The notes: a model not told the origin generated them from the letters alone. Counted from the first letter of the stretch, positions 32,185 to 41,301 are shown. The stretch is 64,000 nucleotides of DNA from an uncultured Latescibacterota bacterium (GCA_958295785.1 OY282377.1:1316394-1380393); one strand, 5' to 3'. Program-made: numbers and translations.

Positions 32185-32211
32185 TTAGGGGCGCGGCCCC
32201 TGTGCCCGCCC
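32185..32211. repeat. Inverse first-family palindromic unit
   Basis: Reads TTAGGGGCGCGGCCCCTGTG then CCCGCCC; it lies in the 3' untranslated region of the second ferritin ahead of the terminator. Confidence 0.7.
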
Positions 32212-32232
32212 AAAGTAATACGCCACATGAGA

Positions 32233-32267
32233 AGTGCCCTCAGATACGCATTGAGGGCACTTTTTTT
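32233..32267 (+). terminator. Terminator for the rightward ferritin
   Basis: AGTGCCCTCA (32233-32242) pairs perfectly with TGAGGGCACT (32252-32261) around nine bases, followed by seven T. It abuts the stop of the convergent hypothetical gene. Confidence 0.88.
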
Positions 32268-32271
32268 GACA

Positions 32272-32691
32272 TCAGTTGAGATGAATACGTTGCGTATCAT
32301 CATGTATTTGAGGCAGAAAGAGAAACGGTTTTTCTGCAAAGGTGTCGCATTCTTCGCGCGAAGGCACAATGCCTGCGTCCTCACAATCTTCGAGAAATTC
32401 CAGATGTTCCTGCGCCTGGGCAAGGCTGTCGCTCAAATGGCAAAAATCATCCACTGGAAGCACCAGTGTTGTCGACGCGTAATTGACCGTCATGTGCGAC
32501 GCCTCAACAGCACCCTGCTCGATCTGGCGGTGCATCTCAAAAATTGACCGGCACAATTTTGCAAAGCAAGTGCGGCACATGCCGATATTGACATAGCCAT
32601 AAAAGAGATACAGATGGCCCTCTTTCCAGCGATAGACACAAATCGGTTGTGTGCCTTCGGTATTGTTCACCAAAATTTGTGCGTTGTTCAC
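32272..32691 (-). CDS. Hypothetical cysteine-containing protein
   Basis: A 139-residue protein I do not recognise. It has strands VYRWKEGHLYLFYGYVNIGM, then a cysteine group in GMCRTCFAKLCRSIFEMH, a predicted helix, and an acidic second half with EFLEDCEDAGIVPSREECDTF. CxxC plus a nearby Cys and His could hold zinc. The likely start is GTG at 32691 behind TTGGAGG; the frame could begin at a TTG 15 bases earlier, which overlaps that ribosome site. It lies downstream of the PepSY gene on the same strand, after a gap of about 210 bases. No signal peptide. Confidence 0.6.
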   Translation of the reverse strand: MNNAQILVNNTEGTQPICVYRWKEGHLYLFYGYVNIGMCRTCFAKLCRSIFEMHRQIEQGAVEASHMTVNYASTTLVLPVDDFCHLSDSLAQAQEHLEFLEDCEDAGIVPSREECDTFAEKPFLFLPQIHDDTQRIHLN

Positions 32692-32902
32692 GGTAGGGTC
32701 CTCCAAATACTCTGTGATTGGGTTGTGGGTAGATTGGGCGGAAGGGATTTTGTGATACGCGTTGCCCAGAGAGTGCCATTAGGAGTGTCCAGACAAAAAT
32801 GTCAGATGTACAGCAATACGCATGCACCACTGCTCGCCAAAATGAGCGTTTTGGTTGTCATGGCAAATGCTCTTCGCAGACAGTTTTCCAGATGGCGTAG
32901 CG

Positions 32903-34519
32903 TTACTGGGCACGCCATAAAAAACAGAACCAACTGATGATGACGATGATGGTAAGGGTTGAGAAAATTGCGATTATCCCCCAGACACCCGGCGGCGTAT
33001 CGGGCAGAGAGAGGGCAATGGGCGGGCCGGGAATCGCGGCTGACGCTTGAAATACGGCTTTGAAAGTGGTATTGTCCCACCTCGTGATTTGCACTTGAAG
33101 CGGGGTATTGGGCTTTGTCGTTAGGGTGGCTGTTGGTGCGAATGCCGTTCCCTTCATAGAGACGGATTCGCCCTCCAAGGTGCCAATGGAAACCCGCTTG
33201 TAATTTGGAAAGCCTTTGCCCAAAAATTTTGCGGCGAGTTGCATGCCTTTTCGCGGATTGCAAGGCACTGCACACGTCACTATTACCCGATAGGGGCCAA
33301 CGGATTGCTCGGCGATAACAACGGGCGGCGCGGTTTGTGTGCCGTAATTGTAAATGCCTTCAATTGTGGAGAACACCGCGATGGCAAAATACGCCAGCGT
33401 GAGAATGAAGGACACCGTCGCGCCGCGCAACCTTTGTGCGGGGTTTGGCTTTGCGCGTACCACCCATAAGTACGCGCCGGCCAAAATTGAAAACGACAGG
33501 GCCAGGCCCAAAATACACCAGATGATTTTGGTTGCGAGGCCGCCGAAATACCCAAAATGCAGGGGATCGACCAAGTCTGTGATAAAGGGAATGACCGCGA
33601 GATCCGCGCTGTGTTGTATGGCGATAACTTCGCCGCTAAATGGGTGCAACAGCACTTTGTTGGCGCGGTCTCTGACGAGAGGATTGCCCGCTTGTCCATC
33701 CAAATAGACCGGCGCGCCAATGCGGTTGGGCATCCGCAGGGATCGGACGGTCAGGCCGGGAAATGCCGCTTGGGCGCGTTTTGCGTATTCGTTGGGCGCG
33801 TGCAACGCGGGCTGCGCGCCGTAATTGCCGAGCGAAGTTTTATCGACTTGTGGCAAGGGCGGTGGCAACAGTGCTCTGTAATTGTCTGCGGCTTGAAAAC
33901 ACACTTCCACAAAGTAGAACACCCCCGTGGCCGCGATCAGCAACACAAAGAGAAAAACCCATATCCCCGTGGTTTTGTGCAGGTCTGACCAGCGCCTGCG
34001 CGGCCCTTTGTCTGTACGCAACGCGAACCATTGACCGCGCCAGCCTTTGTAAAAACAGATCCCAGACAGCCCGGATACGAGCAACGCAAATGCGGTGAGG
34101 GTGACGAGGGTGATGCCGCGCGTGCCGTCGAAAAAACGACGGTGAAAGGATCGGAAGAACCGTTGCACATTGAAAAAACTGGTATGCCCTTTCAGCATGC
34201 CGGTATGGGGATCGAGATAGACTTTGCGCGTTTGTCCATTTGTGAAGGAGACATAAGCCAAGGCGGCAAACCCATCGCCGACTGGCGCGTACATGCCCAA
34301 CACGCGCTCATCGGGAAATTTCGCGATCAATGTTTCGTACATCGCGGTCCAATTGTAAGGCGCGTCGCGGGTTTCGGCGCGCATGGCGGGGTTGAGCAAC
34401 CCATCTATTTCATGGGATAGGGTGGCAAATGATCCGGAAAAGCAGACCACAAAAAGCAACAAGCCAATATTTAGCCCCAAACAACCGTGCAGGCGAAAGA
34501 GCATCTTGCGCCAATTCAT
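32903..34519 (-). CDS. PepSY-associated TM-helix protein (iron-uptake reductase-like)
   Basis: A 538-residue inner-membrane protein. It starts WRKMLFRLHGCLGLNIGLLLFVVCFSG, the first helix with its His, then a periplasmic PepSY-type domain (VYLDPHTGMLKGH). The next part is FFRSFHRRFFDGTRGITLVTLTAFALLVSGLSG, another helix at WSDLHKTTGIWVFLFVLLIAATG, DPLHFGYFGGLATKIIWCILGL, and further helices. These conserved His-containing helices are shared with FoxB/PiuB-like proteins that act next to TonB receptors, probably reducing siderophore-bound ferric iron. It follows the receptor gene by 47 bases. The frame reaches 34552, but the homology begins at the ATG at 34519. Confidence 0.85.
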   Translation of the reverse strand: MNWRKMLFRLHGCLGLNIGLLLFVVCFSGSFATLSHEIDGLLNPAMRAETRDAPYNWTAMYETLIAKFPDERVLGMYAPVGDGFAALAYVSFTNGQTRKVYLDPHTGMLKGHTSFFNVQRFFRSFHRRFFDGTRGITLVTLTAFALLVSGLSGICFYKGWRGQWFALRTDKGPRRRWSDLHKTTGIWVFLFVLLIAATGVFYFVEVCFQAADNYRALLPPPLPQVDKTSLGNYGAQPALHAPNEYAKRAQAAFPGLTVRSLRMPNRIGAPVYLDGQAGNPLVRDRANKVLLHPFSGEVIAIQHSADLAVIPFITDLVDPLHFGYFGGLATKIIWCILGLALSFSILAGAYLWVVRAKPNPAQRLRGATVSFILTLAYFAIAVFSTIEGIYNYGTQTAPPVVIAEQSVGPYRVIVTCAVPCNPRKGMQLAAKFLGKGFPNYKRVSIGTLEGESVSMKGTAFAPTATLTTKPNTPLQVQITRWDNTTFKAVFQASAAIPGPPIALSLPDTPPGVWGIIAIFSTLTIIVIISWFCFLWRAQ

Positions 34520-34566
34520 TTTGGAACCCCGATAAATCGCGGCTGAACGCATCGTTTTTGGCGCGA

Positions 34567-36972
34567 TCAGAATTGATAGCGAACGGTCGTATCAAAACTT
34601 CTCGGCGTGCCTCTAAACCCGCCGATGCGACCGCCATAACCCCCGGGAAAGTATTCTGTGTTGAAAAGGTTGTGCAAGTTGATGGCGATGTTGAATCGGT
34701 CATATCGCATAAAAACAGCGCCATTGGCGACAAAGTACGCGGGCAAGTTGTCGCCCTTCGCGCGGGTGGTGCGCTCGCTGAGATAATTGCCTCCCAAAGC
34801 AAAACCCAACTGGATAGCGCGAGAGGGCGGCATATCGTAGCGAGACCAAAAACCGATGGCGTTTTTGGGATTGTTTGGATTGGCTTGACCGATGTTGGAT
34901 GGGTGGGTGTCTTTGGTGATTTCGGCTTTCAGGCTGTGTGCAAAACTGCCGTGTACGCGCCAGCGATCTGTAATGAGGCCCGCGATGTCCAGTTCAAAAC
35001 CCCGGCTTTGAATTTCGCCGACCTGAACCCTGCGATCCGGCATGTCTTCGGGCGGGTTGGAATCGCGGAGAATGACATTTTCCTTGGCGATGTGATAAAG
35101 CGCGAGGGTGGTGTGAAAACGGTTGTCTAAGAATGTCGATTTCGCACCGCCTTCTATTGTCCAACTGTTTTCCGGATTAAAAGGGCCGCCGTATCGGTCG
35201 GGATCAAATGTGTAGCTGGAACTGACGGGTTCAAAGCCCTCGCTATAGCTCAAATAGGTCGAGATTGACGGGATGGGTTTGAACACGGCCCCGCCGCGCA
35301 ACGACCAATGGGTGTCACCGGCCCGGTTATTCGATCCGCTTTCGGCTTTGTCTTCAAAGGTGTCATAACGCAACCCGAGCAGCACATTGAGCTTTTTGCC
35401 AAAGTCAATTTGGTCTTGAAAATAAAACCCAAAGGCCGAGATGCGGTTGTCGAGGCGCGTGGTCAACTGGGAAATGCCCCGCGGAATATCTGCCCCGTAA
35501 TAGGAATATTTGAGGGGGCCGTTTTCTGGCGCGAAAACGGGATTAAAGATATTGATGTTGGGCACCGGCCCACCCCGGCTGGAATCTCGTGCGGTCGCAA
35601 AGCGGTAAAGACCTTCTGTGAGGGTGTATTCCACGCCCGAAAGCACCGTGTGCTCAATCCATGCGGCATTGAGATTGTAAATCAGATTTGCGTTGGCTGT
35701 TCGCTGTTGTTTTTCGCGGTATTGATCGCGAAATTCGCGCAACATGGTTTCGCCATCGGCGAGCAGGCCCCGAGGTTCGTGGTATTCCTGCCGCCGTTGG
35801 TTGGTTAAATAACTGGCTGAGGCGTCAATTTTTAGGCGATCTGAAAACCGATGATCTGCGCGCAGGCGATAGGTATAGGCTTCAATGCTGATAAAATCGT
35901 CGGGTTCGTTGACCGTGTAATCCAGGGGAAGACCGACGAGTTCGCCGTTGAAAAACGGCACGCCCCGATTGCGGTGGCCCTTGTTCAGTTCGTCAAACCA
36001 TTCGCCGCTTATCGTAAAGGACGTGCGGTCTGTGGGCAACCATGTGAAGGCCCCGTCAAAAAATGAGTGAATGAATTGCTCGTGTTGGCGGAATCCATCA
36101 TCATTGGCATGGCCGGCGTTGATCAGGTAGAGCAGTTTGCCAAAACCGGGCGTTGTGGATAAGGGGCCTGTAAAAGAAAAGTTGGCCTGAGATTTGGAAT
36201 AAGAACCCAGGGTGAATTTGAGTTCGTTTTTTCGCCGCGCACTGGGTTGTTTGGTGAGGACGTTGATAAATCCACCGGGGCGCGATTGCCCATAGAGCGC
36301 GCCCGCGGGGCCTTTGACCACTTCGATGCGCGCCACATTGTCCAATCGCATTCTGTTAAAAAATCCATGCACTTGATTGAGGCCGTTTTGCTTGACCGCG
36401 CCGTCTCCTGTGGTGCGAAAGCCGCGCATGTTAAAGTCGAGATATTCGCTGAAGGGATTGACGCCGCTCACATTTTGCAGCACATCGGTGAGGTACGTCA
36501 GCCCTTGGTCTTCGACGAGGTCGCCATTGATGATTTGCACGGATTGGGGCAAGTCGCGCAAGGCGGTGTTGGTGCGCGTCGCCGTGGTGCGGTCCGAGGC
36601 ATACCCCTCTTCCACGACTGTGATTTCATCGAGGATGTACGGGGTGTCTTCCATGAGGGTGATCGCGATGGCGGGCACTTGGTTTGACGCGACAGACACC
36701 GGTTGTTCAACGGTTTTGTAACCGAGGTAACTCGCGGTGAGGACATAGTCTCCGCGCGGCACATTGGGAATCACAAAATGCCCTTGCCGATCTGTAACGG
36801 CACCCAGGCGCGTGTTTTTCAGCGCGATGCTCGCGCCGGGCAGGGGGGCGTCGTTGGGGTCAGAAACCCGTCCGCGAACCGCATGGGGTTGCGCGAGGGC
36901 AGGCGTTGCAGAAACCGCAAAAATGGCGAGCAACAAACTGGATGCCAAAAAGAAACGAGAGAGGGTTGACAC
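34567..36972 (-). CDS. TonB-dependent siderophore receptor with carboxypeptidase-regulatory-like N-domain
   Basis: An 801-residue outer-membrane receptor importing ferric siderophores with TonB energy. A signal peptide (STLSRFFLASSLLLAIFAVS...ALA) is followed by a carboxypeptidase regulatory-like domain (VRGRVSDPNDAPLPGASIAL, residues about 31-113). The TonB-box-like stretch DEITVVEEG comes next, then the plug (LPQSVQIINGDLVEDQG, RIEVVKGPAGALYGQSRPGG) and a 22-strand barrel ending in RYQF with terminal Phe. The start is GTG at 36972, eight bases after GGAGG. The open frame extends to 37293, but that part has no ribosome site and delays the signal peptide. Confidence 0.93.
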   Translation of the reverse strand: MSTLSRFFLASSLLLAIFAVSATPALAQPHAVRGRVSDPNDAPLPGASIALKNTRLGAVTDRQGHFVIPNVPRGDYVLTASYLGYKTVEQPVSVASNQVPAIAITLMEDTPYILDEITVVEEGYASDRTTATRTNTALRDLPQSVQIINGDLVEDQGLTYLTDVLQNVSGVNPFSEYLDFNMRGFRTTGDGAVKQNGLNQVHGFFNRMRLDNVARIEVVKGPAGALYGQSRPGGFINVLTKQPSARRKNELKFTLGSYSKSQANFSFTGPLSTTPGFGKLLYLINAGHANDDGFRQHEQFIHSFFDGAFTWLPTDRTSFTISGEWFDELNKGHRNRGVPFFNGELVGLPLDYTVNEPDDFISIEAYTYRLRADHRFSDRLKIDASASYLTNQRRQEYHEPRGLLADGETMLREFRDQYREKQQRTANANLIYNLNAAWIEHTVLSGVEYTLTEGLYRFATARDSSRGGPVPNINIFNPVFAPENGPLKYSYYGADIPRGISQLTTRLDNRISAFGFYFQDQIDFGKKLNVLLGLRYDTFEDKAESGSNNRAGDTHWSLRGGAVFKPIPSISTYLSYSEGFEPVSSSYTFDPDRYGGPFNPENSWTIEGGAKSTFLDNRFHTTLALYHIAKENVILRDSNPPEDMPDRRVQVGEIQSRGFELDIAGLITDRWRVHGSFAHSLKAEITKDTHPSNIGQANPNNPKNAIGFWSRYDMPPSRAIQLGFALGGNYLSERTTRAKGDNLPAYFVANGAVFMRYDRFNIAINLHNLFNTEYFPGGYGGRIGGFRGTPRSFDTTVRYQF

Positions 36973-37162
36973 GTTTGAATCCTCCGTGATGATCAATTGT
37001 TGGGATTGAAACTGAACGTGGGACAATTTCATTTTTCGTTTGGAGATATGTTGCATGCGATTTATTTTTAGAACACGTTGCACCTCCTTTGGGTGTGGCT
37101 CTATGCCATCGGTTTTCTGCTTGACGGGCGATAACCGATGGCATTTTTCATTTTTGGCCGCG

Positions 37163-38539
37163 CTACAAGGATCGCAGAAACGCGATGAGGGCGTCTCGGT
37201 CGGCTTTGGACAGGTTGCGGACGGCCTCGCGCGATTTCGCGCCTTCGCCCCCGTGGAACATAATGGCTTCGAGCAGGGTTGCGGCGCGACCATCGTGCAA
37301 ATAGGCCGGGACCCCGTTGACGGTCTCCGTTAAGCCAATGCCCCACAGCGGCGGCGTTTTCCACTCGCGGCCCGTGGCTTCGAAGTCCGGGCGGTGATCG
37401 GCCAAGGCGTCGCCCATGTCGTGGAGCAACAAATCCGCGTACGGGTGGATGGTTTGATTGGACAGGGACGCGATGCTGTGATTGCCGGTTTGAAAGGTGG
37501 GCGTGTGGCAAGCGGCGCACCCGGTCGATTCAAAGAGGGCTTCGCCGCGCAGGGCTTGCGGGTCGTCCCAATCGCGGCGGGCGGGCACGGCCAGGGTTTG
37601 GATGTAAAATGCGGTGACGTCCAGTGTTGTTTGGCCGATTTCTGGATCGTCGTCCCGGCCGTCATATTGGGGTTGTCCCCAAACCGATTCCTGTGGAAAA
37701 TAGGGGTTGGTCACGCCCATGTCCTCGTTGTACGCGCCGGCGGTTTGTTGCAAAATATCGGGATTGTTGGCTTTTAGGCCAAAGCGCCCGAGTTCTCTTT
37801 GCCCGGTTCGGAAATTGTACGCGTAATTGGGCCGTCCAGAGATGCCATCGCCATCTGCATCTGAGGGATCGGCCAAGGCGAGAAGATCGGACTCGGCAAT
37901 GGCTTCGAGCAAGCCGCGTCCAAACACGGGTGGGGCCATGCGCGCCGATAAAAGAACGCCCGCGGGCAGGGGTTGATAGGGCGTGACGATGGTGTAAATC
38001 GGGTGTTTTAAGCGAACCTCTGTGCCATCGGCCATGGTTTCCACGGTTTCAAAAAAATCGACGCGAACCCGCGCTTCGGGAGCCACGCCAAAATTTGCGC
38101 GGTCGCCGAGTTGCGTGCCAAAACCGGGAACGGGCGCAGGGCCGCCGTGCGCGGTGAACCCGGGAATGCTGACGCGCATGAGCATCGAGCCGACAAAGGG
38201 CGGTTCAGAACCAAACGCGCCGCGCCCGCGCCCATCGCGCAAATGGCATCCAATGCAAGACGTGTGGCTAAACACCGGCCCAACGCCTGCGTTCACGTCT
38301 GCCGGTGGGGTGACAAAGACTTGTTCAAACGCGGCATCGCCCGCAAAAAATTTGTCGCGTTCGTCGGGCGAAAGCGTCGGAATCGGCATTTCAAACGCTT
38401 GGCTGGAGGCGTCAAAAACAGTAGCATCCCCCCCGGACAAGGCTTTGTCCGGCGTGGGCACTGGGGCAATGGGATTGCCCTTGCCGCAGGCAAAACAACA
38501 CAGGGCAAGGGCGTAGAAAATTTGACAAGTGATTTTCAT
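37163..38539 (-). CDS. Di-heme oxidoreductase (DHOR / DUF1111), imelysin-linked
   Basis: A 458-residue exported protein with two heme-c sites: C-I-G-C-H at residues 95-99 and C-A-A-C-H at about 341-345. The leader MKITCQIFYALALCCFACGKG contains possible lipidation cysteines. RGRGAFGSEPPFVGSMLMRVSIPG and YLHDGRAATLLEAIMFHGGE are characteristic segments of the family related to bacterial di-heme peroxidases. In known gene neighbourhoods these proteins accompany imelysins and are thought to serve redox steps in iron uptake. The gene lies between imelysin and the TonB receptor. No strong ribosome site is seen before the ATG. Confidence 0.88.
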   Translation of the reverse strand: MKITCQIFYALALCCFACGKGNPIAPVPTPDKALSGGDATVFDASSQAFEMPIPTLSPDERDKFFAGDAAFEQVFVTPPADVNAGVGPVFSHTSCIGCHLRDGRGRGAFGSEPPFVGSMLMRVSIPGFTAHGGPAPVPGFGTQLGDRANFGVAPEARVRVDFFETVETMADGTEVRLKHPIYTIVTPYQPLPAGVLLSARMAPPVFGRGLLEAIAESDLLALADPSDADGDGISGRPNYAYNFRTGQRELGRFGLKANNPDILQQTAGAYNEDMGVTNPYFPQESVWGQPQYDGRDDDPEIGQTTLDVTAFYIQTLAVPARRDWDDPQALRGEALFESTGCAACHTPTFQTGNHSIASLSNQTIHPYADLLLHDMGDALADHRPDFEATGREWKTPPLWGIGLTETVNGVPAYLHDGRAATLLEAIMFHGGEGAKSREAVRNLSKADRDALIAFLRSL

Positions 38540-38641
38540 AACAACAAACTCTTGAACAAGTCCTCTGTCCCTCTTCAGAAAAACAAGCGGTTAGCCCATA
38601 CATCGCCTTGGGGTGAGTGGGCGGGGGCTGATCGCATCTTA

Positions 38642-39709
38642 CTACTCTGCCAGCACCAGCGGCAAAATATCGCCTTCGAGCGTTCGTTGCACGGTGGCAA
38701 TGGCCTGTTGGGCCGCGGTGATTTGCGGGCCATCCGTGGTCAGGGCGTCTCGAAATGGAAAGGAAATTTTGCCAATTTCCTCAATGGCCGTCTGAATCTC
38801 AGCTTGAAATCGCTGGTCGAGCGCGGGGTTTTTGCTTTTGACAAATTCGTCGAGCCCCACGGCTTCCACATTGTATCCGCCCGTATAAACATTTTGAATG
38901 CTGCGGATGTTGTCTTGAAAATCGAGGAGCGAATTGAAGCTGAATTGCGATTCCACCAAGCGCGTATCCCGTTCGGTAAAGGGATCGGCGATTTTGCCAT
39001 TTCCGACTTCGTCGGCAATGCCCACCATGCCGTTGACCATTTCCTGCACGGCGGCTGTTTGCGTGGTGTAGGTGTTGCTCCCCGCGCCGGCATTGACCAC
39101 TTGTGCGCGGAAATTCTCGCCCGATGCGATCCAACTCGTGTACAGCGACCCCGCCGCATCTCGGAGCAATTCCGATGTGGCGATCAGATAATCGTATTGG
39201 CGCGGGGTGAACGCATCGATGGTTTTGATGCCGCCCTCGTCAAAGAGCAAAAATTCAATGGTGTGAAATCCCTTGAGCGCGTTGTCGAGGTTATCGACCG
39301 AGGACTTGGTGAGGGGCGTGTCGCTCGCCAAGACGGCTTCGAGGTCTGCGCGGTTGACCGGCCATGTGTCCAGCGCGGGATCAAAGCCATTAAAATCGAC
39401 GGGGCCAAACAAAAAGCCCTCGCTCTTTTCCCACGGAGACCGCGAAGCCACCCATTTTGCGCGGGCAGTCGATAGCGTGGCGGGCGATGGATTGTCTTTG
39501 AGATTTTGCACCGCAGTGAGGAGTTCCGATGCGACAACGGAAAGGTCTTTGTAGGTCGGGATAACCGTTTTATCGGCAAAATCGGTCAAAATCGGAGAAA
39601 AATTGTACCCGGGGTCGGGTTCTGGCGCGACGGGGCTTGCATCCTTGCTGTTGCATGCAGAAAGTGAAAGGGCAAAGATGATGCCGAGTAGAAAGTTGAT
39701 GCGTTTCAC
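38642..39709 (-). CDS. Imelysin-family lipoprotein (peptidase M75-like)
   Basis: A 355-residue lipoprotein: MKRINFLLGIIFALSLSAC with lipobox LSAC. It starts at GTG, six bases after GGAGG. The imelysin G-x-H-x-x-E motif is present as GFHTIEFLLFDEGG, and DTWPVNRADLEAVL with FGPVDFNGFDPALDTWP is the typical region before it. Imelysins were first described as insulin-cleaving, but family members are mostly iron-regulated and are presumed to bind or handle iron at the cell surface. It is the second gene of the iron operon, 16 bases after the porin-like gene. Confidence 0.9.
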   Translation of the reverse strand: MKRINFLLGIIFALSLSACNSKDASPVAPEPDPGYNFSPILTDFADKTVIPTYKDLSVVASELLTAVQNLKDNPSPATLSTARAKWVASRSPWEKSEGFLFGPVDFNGFDPALDTWPVNRADLEAVLASDTPLTKSSVDNLDNALKGFHTIEFLLFDEGGIKTIDAFTPRQYDYLIATSELLRDAAGSLYTSWIASGENFRAQVVNAGAGSNTYTTQTAAVQEMVNGMVGIADEVGNGKIADPFTERDTRLVESQFSFNSLLDFQDNIRSIQNVYTGGYNVEAVGLDEFVKSKNPALDQRFQAEIQTAIEEIGKISFPFRDALTTDGPQITAAQQAIATVQRTLEGDILPLVLAE

Positions 39710-39725
39710 GGTTTACCTCCAAAAA

Positions 39726-40955
39726 TTAGAATTGAAAACCGAGTGCGAAACTCGCGGTGTTTTCGCCGTTGAAATTTGCGGCGCCCAACCGGCGCATGGC
39801 ATAGTCGCCTTTGAGGACGACCGCATGGCCCATGGTGTAGTTGAGGCCAAGCGTGTACACCCGGCGGTTAAAGCGCGGGTTGTCGAAAAAATTGGGGGGT
39901 GTTTCGGCCATGGTGTCGTAGGCGTCATAGCGAAAAAACAGGTGGCATTGATCCTCCTTGCGCGAGGTGAAAAAGGGCAGGATATCGTAACCGACTTCGG
40001 CGTACAAGGCATACGCGGCGCTGGCAACCGGCGTTCTCAACACGTCGAGGTTGTTGGACAAGGTGCGGTTGCGCTGGCTGACTAGGGCCGCGTTTTGCAA
40101 ATGACCGTAGAGGTACATGCCCTGTGCGCGAAAGCGGTTGTATCGCAGCACGGCGTGGGCATCGAAAATGGAGACGTGGGCATCCGCGTCTTTCATGTCG
40201 GGTTTGGGACGGTTGTCCGCGCTGTTGCCGCGATAGCCCGATACGCCGAGCGCGAGACCATCGGCGAGGTGAAAGTCCAACCGCGCCGCAAGGGCCATGT
40301 TGGATGCGCGCACGTCTTCAAAGCGCGTTTGGTGCCCGCCCACAATCCAGTGTTGCGAACTAAAGCCCGTGGCGTCTAAGCCGTTGACGAGTTGGACTCG
40401 GTAGCGCAAGCGATGGATCTCGCCGTTGATTTCAATGCCGGTTTCGTGCCAGATCGCGGGCATAACAGCAGTCTCCGATTCGGGGCGGCGGGTGCCGAAA
40501 AAGTCCGTGGGGTGATATTGCTCTGTGGTGAGGCCCACCCCGACGTAGAAATGGCCCAAGCGGATGTTGAAGGCGTCGCCAAATTCGCGCTCGATGTAGA
40601 GTTCTTCGAGGATGACTTCCCCGCCTTTTTCCACTTCGGTTTCGTATTCGCCAAATTCCTCGTATTCGATTTCGAGGGCGCCGCCCGTGCCGCCGTGCTC
40701 GATTTCCACTTCGGCTTCGAGTTCAACGCCGCGCAGCAGATGGGTTTCCAATTCGAGGGACAGACGCGCAATGTCGATGGTGGCGCGGCTATCGGGCGGT
40801 GAACCCGTTGGGCCGCTCTTTTGGTCGGGGCCGTAATCGAAATGCGAGTAGATGAGTTCGCCGTATCCCGCGAGTTTGAATTTGGACGCATCGGCTGCAA
40901 TGCTCACCGGCAACGCGAGCGCGAGACAGATGCTGCAAAAGAAAACTTTATCCAT
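39726..40955 (-). CDS. Outer-membrane beta-barrel (porin-like), first gene of the iron operon
   Basis: A 409-residue protein with a signal peptide (MDKVFFCSICLALALPVSIAAD). Alternating amphipathic strands run throughout, with acidic segments EVEIEHGG and EYEEFGEYETEVEKGGEV, RLGHFYVGVGLTTEQYHPTDFFG, and a terminal FALGFQF whose last Phe is the usual outer-membrane sorting signal. It resembles the FepA-unrelated, porin-type barrels often found beside imelysin. The acidic loop could attract metal ions, which is an inference. GGGAGG is three bases before the ATG. Promoter and operator are at 41101-41157. Confidence 0.78.
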   Translation of the reverse strand: MDKVFFCSICLALALPVSIAADASKFKLAGYGELIYSHFDYGPDQKSGPTGSPPDSRATIDIARLSLELETHLLRGVELEAEVEIEHGGTGGALEIEYEEFGEYETEVEKGGEVILEELYIEREFGDAFNIRLGHFYVGVGLTTEQYHPTDFFGTRRPESETAVMPAIWHETGIEINGEIHRLRYRVQLVNGLDATGFSSQHWIVGGHQTRFEDVRASNMALAARLDFHLADGLALGVSGYRGNSADNRPKPDMKDADAHVSIFDAHAVLRYNRFRAQGMYLYGHLQNAALVSQRNRTLSNNLDVLRTPVASAAYALYAEVGYDILPFFTSRKEDQCHLFFRYDAYDTMAETPPNFFDNPRFNRRVYTLGLNYTMGHAVVLKGDYAMRRLGAANFNGENTASFALGFQF

Positions 40956-40973
40956 AAACCTCCCTCAGAGTGA

Positions 40974-41001
40974 TTGACAAAAAATAAACGGGTGTTATAT
41001 T
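40974..41001 (+). promoter_or_regulatory. Rightward promoter of a candidate small RNA
   Basis: TTGACA (40974-40979), 16 bases, then TATATT (40996-41001). It is 19 bases beyond the start codon of the porin-like gene and points away from it. No open frame follows before the terminator at 41051-41095. Confidence 0.65.
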
Positions 41002-41007
41002 GTGCTT

Positions 41008-41095
41008 TGCAAGCGCGGAGAGACACACGCTCTCTAGCGCGTGCGTGCGGGTGATCGGCGATGGCCGGGCAAGTCAGAGCCGATCACTCTTTTTT
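41008..41095 (+). ncRNA. Candidate small RNA of about 88 nt, antisense to the iron-operon leader
   Basis: Starting about seven bases after TATATT, the sequence folds into a first hairpin (GCGC and GAGAG near 41011-41025 pairing with CTCTC and GCGC near 41030-41041). A second hairpin follows, with a perfect nine-base stem GTGATCGGC (41051-41059) / GCCGATCAC (41079-41087), and then TCTTTTTT: a regular intrinsic terminator. No start codon with ribosome site is contained. I do not recognise it as a known RNA family. The opposite strand is the predicted 5' leader of the iron operon. Confidence 0.5.
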
Positions 41096-41100
41096 GTCAT

Positions 41101-41120
41101 TTGTTTTGCTAATAAAACAA
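41101..41120. promoter_or_regulatory. Perfect inverted-repeat operator at the iron-operon start site
   Basis: TTGTTTTGCTAATAAAACAA is a perfect 7-6-7 inverted repeat. Relative to the leftward promoter at 41157-41129 it covers about +2 to +21, a position where a dimeric repressor would block transcription. It does not look like a classical Fur box, so another regulator may be involved. Confidence 0.55.
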
Positions 41121-41128
41121 TCGCCCAA

Positions 41129-41157
41129 ATCATAAAACAGATGTTGCATCTTGTCAA
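41129..41157 (-). promoter_or_regulatory. Promoter of the iron operon
   Basis: On the minus strand TTGACA (41157-41152), exactly 17 bases, then TATGAT (41134-41129). Transcription would begin near 41122, leaving a leader of about 165 nt before the porin-like start codon. Confidence 0.75.
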
Positions 41158-41301
41158 CAATTTTTTGCGAAAAGCGATCAGGGATGAAAGACGCGAGACG
41201 AAACGCAGGGAGTGGATCGCGCCTCTCCTGTCTTAAAAGGGTTGAATTTTCGGCATAAGTACTTATTTTATTTGGACGATCATAAAGCAAAGGGGGTAAA
41301 A

